This document shows, in pieces, positions 58,241 to 64,000 of a stretch of 64,000 nt of DNA. A program made the translations under genes and the position numbers. The stretch lies in the NCBI GenBank assembly GCA_036245805.1, contig BTRK01000005.1, forward strand, positions 19,940,984-20,004,983, read 5' to 3'. The notes under the pieces are model-generated. The model had not been told where the DNA came from. It was given only the letters and a program-made list of their open reading frames with translations, and ran no database searches. Source of the DNA: Pristionchus mayeri. Lineage: Eukaryota; Nematoda; Chromadorea; Rhabditida; Neodiplogasteridae. Position 1 is the stretch's first letter; every line of letters begins with the position of its first letter.

Positions 58241-61200
58241 ATGAACATAGCCCTGCTGGGGCATGTCGATGCAGGGAAGACTACTCTCGCGAGAGCACTC
58301 ACTGAGGTCAGCCATCCTTTATCTAGATATCTCGGACCCCATTGCACTCATTTCCTGCTGCTGCTCAATAGATTGATGGGAGAATGAGGATATTTCAGTG
58401 TAATTCTTTGCTTGTCAGATCCCCTCTACAGCAGCGTTCAACCATGCAGAATGCAGGGAGAACACTATCGATCTGGGGTCAAGCGCACTTTCTTGTCCTT
58501 TTTGCAATATATAAAAATTGTGATTTAGATACTCCTCGCTGAGAGTGGGAGATCAACGCGTCGTCCTCATCGATTGTCCCGGTCACTCGGCATTGATTAG
58601 AGCTGTGAGTAGAGGGACGAGAATCCTCCCCTCTCTTATACAATGAAAGTGAGTATTGAATCGAGGTGATCGCTGCATCGTCAGTCATCGATGGCGCCAT
58701 TGTAGTAGTGAGTGGAGTGAAGGGAGTCGAGTCACAGGTAAGAAAGAGTCAGACCATACGGCCACTATTTAATATTTTTAATAAAATAACATTTGTTTAA
58801 ACTTTTAATCATGTAAATGAATGAAGAATGTAGACAGCCGAACACTTGCTGCTCGCTTCTCTCTGCTGTCGCTCACGGATTATGGTGGTGATGACGAAGG
58901 AAGATATCGCCACGAACGAACAGGTACGGTAGGAGTAGAGAATCAAGAACTGAAATGGCACTCAAGATGGAGGCAGCAGAGAAATCTGTGAAACGCGCAT
59001 TCAAGACGCTTGGAGTGAAGGAAATACCCAAGATGGTGAGTTTATATCTATCTCAAGGGGTTTATAGAGTTACAGAGTTGAGTTCTGATGGAAAAAAATG
59101 TTATTACAAAATTGCCCACCACCCCATCATAGCGATCGAAAATGAGACCCCATATTGAAATTTCAATAAGCTATTGGAAAAATGAGTTCAAACAGCGGCC
59201 GTTATTGGAAAATTTATGAGGGTAGAAAACAATTTGTTCTCGTTTTTGGAATTCCGGAAAGTTTTGCAACATGGAACTCTAGTTGTTAATGCAGTGATGG
59301 GATATTAGATGAGAGCGAATCTCGCATCGGAGGAGACGAAGGAAGAAATGATGAAGAGAGTGAAGAAGAACATCGAGGATATGATCAACTGCCGTGGTGA
59401 AGGTACGAGGGAAGGGAGATATCAAAGATCAATCCCTTCATCAGACCCCTCTTCTTCCTCCTCTTCCTCTCAACCTTCTCCCCTCATTGCAATCGATCAT
59501 TGTTTCTCATTGAAAGGGAAGGGAAGTGTACTGACTGGCAATGTACTCAATGGAGAAATTCGGTCTGTGATATATCCCATTTCTTTGAGTGTCAATCTCT
59601 TTCCAGTGTAGGTTCGGAGGTTGAGATCGGAGTTACGAAAGAGCGAAGGAAAGTGAAGGAGTTGCAATCGTGGAAGGAAGGGAGAGAGAAGGTCATCTCC
59701 AGTTCCTTCCTCCCTTCATTCTCATTGTGCAGGTGGTGATGGGAGAGCGAGTGGCCCTCCTCGTCTCTTCCCTCCAATCTCCAATCTCTCGATGCATCAT
59801 CGGACCTCCTGGTCAGTTCCAATCAACACAACACCATGAATTTTCATTAGTCGCCAGAGGGTGTGGACTGAATCAACGACCATTGAACCAGGGAATGAAT
59901 GGGAAAGTGAGGGCATCTTCTTCTGCCTCCTTCTACTGGAGGGAACAGCAGCCGCCCTTCTTTGCTGCTTCTGCAATTCTTCCTTCTCTCTCTCTCTCTC
60001 TCCTCTCTAGATCTCTCACGAGGAGGTCCTGGCTTGGTGGCGGGAACGGGAGGAGCTGCAGGGCCGCCTTGTGTCGACTTCTGAATCTGCAGTGTTCTTT
60101 GATCTCTGTGCCCTTCCTTGTCCTACCGGCGGATTGATCTTGGATGGGGGAGCGGGTGGTGGAGGGGGAGAGAGGACGGAGGCTCCATCAGTTGCAGGCG
60201 CCGTGGTGGGGATAGTAGACTGCTGTGTCAACTGAGTCCCTCCCGTCTTCGTCTCTGCCGACAGGGACTGCCGTGTCTTAGTAGTCTACAAGGATCATCG
60301 TAATCTCACTTATTTCCAGATTCACTGACCTTCTTCTCTGATTTCTTCTCTCCCTCTTTCTCTTCTTCCTTCTCTTCCTTTCTCTCCTCGCCTTTCTCTT
60401 TGTCCTTCTCGTCCTCCTTGTCCTGTGACTGTAATCACTAGAGTTCTCTTATTGAAATCTTATTGGAATGAATTGCATCATTTCCATATATGTTTCACGT
60501 GTACCATATATATGATCTATATAGTATAGCACGTGAAACATATATGAAAATGATACAATTCATTCCAATAAGAGAACTCTAGTAATCACTTCTCGATCGG
60601 AGCGGCACTTCTTCTCCTACAGTACTCTTACCGTACCTCCGTGTTCTTCTTGCTCTTCTTGCTCTCTTTCGGCTCTGCTCCCTTACTGTCCTTGCTTCCA
60701 TCCTTTTTCTTCTGCAATATGGATACGGTAGGGGGATGGTTTCGTGGGAATACGGTATTGACCTCGTCGTCTTTCTCCGATCCCAACGACAGCTCGTAAT
60801 CATCGTAGTCCTTCTATAATCTATTGAACTTCTCTTCGATCCCGAACTGGCTACAGTACCTTCTTCTTGGCTACGATTTTCTTCTGCTGGCATTGCTTGG
60901 CAATGTCCTCGATATTGGCCATTCTTGAGGGATACGATAGTCAGTTGTCGATCCAAAAGAACTTACAGTACTATTTGAAGAAGAAGAAGGAACCGCCTCG
61001 AGTTGGTAATACAAATACGAATGAATGGGTCGTGGAACTATATCGTGAAGTGAAGAATTTCGAAAACAACTAGTGTTGATTCGATTACGCTCTAACAGTA
61101 AAATAACAACAACAACAACAACAACAAAAACCCAATTTCATTTGTATGAAATTGCACAAGGACAGCGTAGGATTACTTCCGCACCCAATTGATTATCATG

Positions 61201-62204
61201 GAGGTATTATGATATATGCCTTCCTCAGGAGGTCTGTCTGCCCTTTCCTCTGTCCGTGCCACTGTCACTATGATTCCCTTCTTCCGAATGCCCATCAAGG
61301 ACGGAGCCAAGGTGATAGAAGGGAGAGAAGGAGAAGAAAACATCTTGTAGATGCACATCTCCTGTGGATATGAGATCGAGATGGCCACTGTTCGCTTCGG
61401 AAGGGAGGAGAAGGACGGGTGAGAAGGGGAAGGAGGGAGGGAGGGGAGGGCTATACTCGCAGATCATTCGAGTTGTTGTCGACCCTCTCCTGTCCCTGCA
61501 CTGCTTTCCTCTCCTTCGCTCGTCCGATCTTCTCTCCTCTCTCCTCTTTCTACGTCGCTTCGAGACTCGAACTGCAGGCCAAGGTTTCTATTCAATTGAT
61601 GCATTTCTGTGAAAGAATAAGGCAATTGAATCGCAGGGTTGTCGATTCGCTTTCCATGGAGTTCTCTCAGCAGTGGATACTGCCTCTCCTCGATTCTTCT
61701 CCCGTCAGAAGAGAGAAGGAGAGGTGAGTGAGGAGGAGTAAGGAAGGAAGGGGACCCTAGGGGGAAAGAAGGGGAGGGAGGAGCATGGAATGGCAGGTGG
61801 AACGAGTGCACGATGCGCGTACTCTGATAGTGAAGAATCTAATGAAGAAGGAGACGAAGCAGAGTCTGTTCACGGGGATGGAAGTGAGGAAGGAGAGTGG
61901 CCATCCCTCCCTCTCCCTCTACAGGTTCGACTCTCCACTGGATCCATTGGGAAGATCGAGGGACCATTCGGATCATCGGGAAAGACGAGAATTGCAATGA
62001 AGGAAAGTGTGAAGAAGGAGGAGAAGAAGAGTATAGAGGGAGGAGGAGTGAAGGTATCCACTAACTGAAGATTCCAAATGAAGATTAATTCCTTCCCAGG
62101 TGTATCTCTATCTGAAGAAGTGGATGGGAGATCGATCGATGACTGGATATCTACCAGAGAAATTGGAAGAAGAGGATGAACGAGTGGAAGAGAGACCCCT
62201 CTAA
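58241..62204 (+). CDS. selb-1: Selenocysteine-specific elongation factor (EEFSEC/SelB)
   Basis: GTPase that delivers Sec-tRNA to UGA codons. Exons: 58241-58306, 58419-58477, 58529-58604, 58666-58737, 58834-58923, 58967-59035, 59309-59562, 59607-59691, 59733-59811, 61229-61311, 61351-61418, 61637-61703, 61797-61883, 61925-62053, 62100-62204; all phases join, 462 residues. GTPase motifs: GHVDAGKT (7-14), DLGYSS (EEFSEC-type switch I end), DCPGH (57-61). The G4 box reads TKED (112-115) where the family has NKxD. Domain II: PLIAIDHCFSLKGKGSVLTG and EVEIGVTKERRKVK; domain III: MIPFFRMPIKDGAK, MHISCGYEIEMATV; domain IV: MKKETKQSLFTGMEVRLSTG, GKIEGPFGSSGK, and KKWMGDRS near the end. About 100 residues shorter than human, mainly between domains III and IV. 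59403-59444 could be a 42-bp in-frame intron. The 1417-bp intron contains an antisense gene. Confidence 0.92.
60016..60922 (-). CDS. Lysine/glutamate-rich protein nested antisense in the EEFSEC intron
   Basis: Five exons join in frame to 185 residues: 60922-60860, 60813-60763, 60711-60637, 60428-60330, 60285-60016, every intron phase 0 with good GT/AG sites. The N-terminus MANIEDIAKQCQQKKIVAKK is followed by KDYDDYELSLGSEKDDE, then some 60 residues of almost pure Lys/Glu/Asp/Ser, then TTKTRQSLSAETKTGGTQL, a short proline run (SPPPPPAPPSKINPP) and an Arg/Ser tail. No domain was recognised; the middle should be disordered or a single charged helix. It lies wholly within intron 59812-61228 of the elongation-factor gene on the other strand. 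A further intron from 60126 (PP|GTAGGA) with a different C-terminus is possible. Confidence 0.65.
60438..60582. mobile_element. 145-bp palindromic MITE with TAATCA duplication
   Basis: CTAGAGTTCTCTTATT ... is mirrored by ... AATAAGAGAACTCTAG, and the inner arms CATATATGTTTCACGTG / CACGTGAAACATATATG are perfect. The left arm has an extra 11-base repeat (AATCTTATTGG). TAATCA flanks both sides (60432-60437; 60583-60588). It lies in the third intron of the nested lysine-rich gene, nine bases from its acceptor. Confidence 0.88.
61104..61130. repeat. Short AAC trinucleotide run
   Basis: About seven AAC units just upstream (in its own orientation) of the nested antisense gene. Confidence 0.8.
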
Positions 62205-62433
62205 ACTTCATTCATCTATTTGTGTTCCTCCTCCTCATTATCTATGTCTCGTGACCATAATCACGATAATCATGAATTAATTGTACACATGAGGATAGTC
62301 AGGCTACGGGTTCATCGATCACGATAAAGTTGTGATCTACCATTCACTTCCACCTGAAAAATATCGTATTTTTCGTTCAAAATATCTTTCTAGGATGAAT
62401 CTCCTCTCATAATATCATCATTATACTCTCAGA

Positions 62434-63278
62434 ATGCTCAATCTCCGTCGTTTGATTCCGACTGCGATTAGATTCGAAGCTTCTTTCTCCAGTCTCCCTC
62501 TCTTTTCTACAGTATACCCCTCGAGGACTACCGTACGCCACCAGGTCGGGACGAGACCCTTTTCGCTCTCGAGTGCGGTGTGGAAGAAGAAGGAAGTGAT
62601 TGAGAAGAAGGAGGTGGAGAGGGGAGACGATGGACTTCCGAAGGACTATAAGTTGACGACATTCAAGGTAGAGGAATGCCTTCGAAAATCTGAGATCTAT
62701 AAATATCATAGGTTGGTAGCAGACGACTGGACACTGTGGTGGCTAAATCAGCGGGAGTCTCCAGTTCGTGAGTACTTCCTTCCCTCATTTAGTCCTCCCT
62801 TCTTAATCTCTTCAATTACTTGAAATTGACCCCATCTCAAGCGTTATATCACTGCATGATTGTTTTCACCTTTTTTGAATCGGTCTGATCATTTTGATAT
62901 TTTTTTGAATCAAGAAACTTGTTTGAGGCAAGCGGAGAAGTTGGTGCTGAGTGGGAAGGTGCGAGTGAACGATGAGAAGACCACCAAGAAGTCCCACAAT
63001 GTGAGTACGGTAGAAGGGGAGCTAATCGATTTGCCGTTTAGCTGCATAAGGGAGACTCGATCGATATCTGGCAGAAAGTGTGCGAGGATAATTCCGAATT
63101 TGCGTATGCGATAAGAACGGAGGTGGGAGTGAGAGAGGGAGGGGAAGAGAGAGAAGGGAGAAGGGAGACACTCGTGCCATCGCAGATCAAAGACTACGAA
63201 GTCACCGATGCTGGCTACGACATCCACGTGCATATTTGGAAGAAATTCCTGGTTGATAATTGGCGGCAGAAGATTTGA
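62434..63278 (+). CDS. S4-domain RNA-binding protein, MTRES1 (C6orf203)-like, probably mitochondrial
   Basis: Four exons join in frame to 197 residues: 62434-62767, 62915-63000, 63042-63122, 63186-63278. The first 50 residues lack acidic clusters and are rich in Arg/Ser/Thr/Leu (LRRLIPTAIRFEASFSSLPL), as expected of a mitochondrial presequence. The rest matches the S4-like domain of human MTRES1, a matrix protein that binds mitochondrial RNA and protects transcription and ribosome-associated RNA: TTFKVEECLRKSEIYKYHRL, then CLRQAEKLVLSGKVRVNDEK, TTKKSHN, LHKGDSIDIW, then a terminal strand-helix (GYDIHVHIWKKFLVDNW). The family call rests on remembered motif order, so another S4-containing mitochondrial protein remains possible. 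Confidence 0.75.
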
Positions 63279-63400
63279 GGAAGAATGGTCATGAAAACGG
63301 AGTAAGGAAACCCAATCCGTGATATACAGAATTCATTGTCGGAATTATCGTTTCTCGTTTTTCTGTACTCCCTCCTCGAAAAGACTCCGAGTTAATCTGC

Positions 63401-63406
63401 AATAAA
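63401..63406 (+). terminator. Polyadenylation signal of the S4-domain gene
   Basis: AATAAA 123 bases after the stop codon, followed by TTAGTG. Confidence 0.6.
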
Positions 63407-64000
63407 TTAGTGACATCTACCATGTAATACGAAAGGAGGGATATTTATGAGATATTGTGCAACTTTTAGTGACTAATTTTTATGATTTTAAGTAAGTTGG
63501 TTTTATCCATAGACGAGAGCGTAGAATGTGCACGAAGAATTAACCCAAATTGACTCAATTCATACATGGTCAAATTCGGTGCGTGGTTGAAAGATGAGTG
63601 GGGCCTTCTTTTAGTTTCTTCCTCATCTGGTACAATGACATGCAAACAATGATGGGACGTCCAGTGCGAGGTTGACTAATCATGATTACTCACACCTCGA
63701 CTAGATTGAATTATTTCTGATCCATCCATGTCACTGCGAACAAAATATTTTTATTGTCACGGAAAATCCTGTGAATTCAAAACGTGATTTTCCCGGATGA
63801 AATATTCACGTCAGAAATGCTTCCTCCCACCCCGATTCTATCGTGCATTCACTCCATTCATCTCCCTTTCCATAACCATCTCGATCTCACGAGCTGTCAC
63901 AAAAAATAGTTGAAATGGGCATGAGGGGAGGGGGTGGAGGAGGAGGAAGAGGTCGTCTCCCTAGGGAAGTCCTCTCTCCATGCGTCCCCCTATGGGAAGA
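63407..64000. other. Intergenic, window end
   Basis: No gene seen. It ends in a G-rich (GGAGGAGGAAGAGG) stretch. Confidence 0.5.

Overview
This is a eukaryotic window and almost certainly from a free-living nematode. Genes are cut into many short exons by introns that are mostly 40-100 bases long, with GT...(T/C)AG or occasional GC...AG ends. Several start codons sit directly behind a pyrimidine-rich ...CAG acceptor with no upstream coding exon, which is what spliced-leader trans-splicing looks like. The high exon number and small exon size resemble diplogastrid (Pristionchus-type) genomes more than Caenorhabditis, but that placement is inference. All gene models were assembled by hand from splice signals, reading phase and remembered protein families. 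Nothing was aligned by computer.

Layout. 1-13.1 kb: minus-strand genes with small exons and long introns, only partly resolved and not identified. One begins at 13138 and reaches a stop at 5341; another runs from about 5143 to 2656 and encodes hydrophobic segments. A decayed non-LTR reverse transcriptase lies at 8.65-9.53 kb. 13.7-18.4 kb: a 387-bp inverted-repeat element followed by a 606-residue proline-rich protein gene. 20.1-22.5 kb: pantothenate kinase. 23.4-24.8 kb: a foldback element. 24.9-26.2 kb: a secreted three-finger (Ly6/uPAR-like) protein with a glycine-rich tail. 26.5-30.1 kb: a mariner-like element abutting a 2.4-kb foldback that carries two younger insertions. 31.0-33.0 kb: a second three-finger protein, this one membrane-anchored with a charged tail. 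34.5-34.9 kb: a broken ribosomal protein L18 copy. 35.6-38.6 kb: an intronless 975-codon transposase-like ORF (minus). 39.0-41.5 kb (minus): a tandemly duplicated exon array and a complete 170-residue NADAR (YbiA-like) gene. 42.5-46.5 kb: eIF6, with a 2.4-kb intron filled by repeats. 47.6-48.4 kb: a PEX11 peroxisomal protein. 49.0-53.9 kb: three foldbacks standing end to end with a Helitron at one junction and two nested small elements. 55.9-57.8 kb: UDP-galactose 4-epimerase. 58.2-62.2 kb: the selenocysteine-specific elongation factor, with a lysine-rich gene nested antisense in one intron. 62.4-63.3 kb: an S4-domain protein like mitochondrial MTRES1.

The housekeeping genes are unrelated in pathway (coenzyme A, galactose, ribosome biogenesis, peroxisome, selenoprotein synthesis, mitochondrial RNA binding), so the window reads as an ordinary autosomal-type neighbourhood, not an operon or a single system. 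Its most distinctive parts are the layered inverted-repeat transposons, whose insertion order can be read because the opposite arm of each palindrome preserves the empty site; the stand-alone NADAR gene; the phase-0 tandem exon array; and the intronless transposase ORF.
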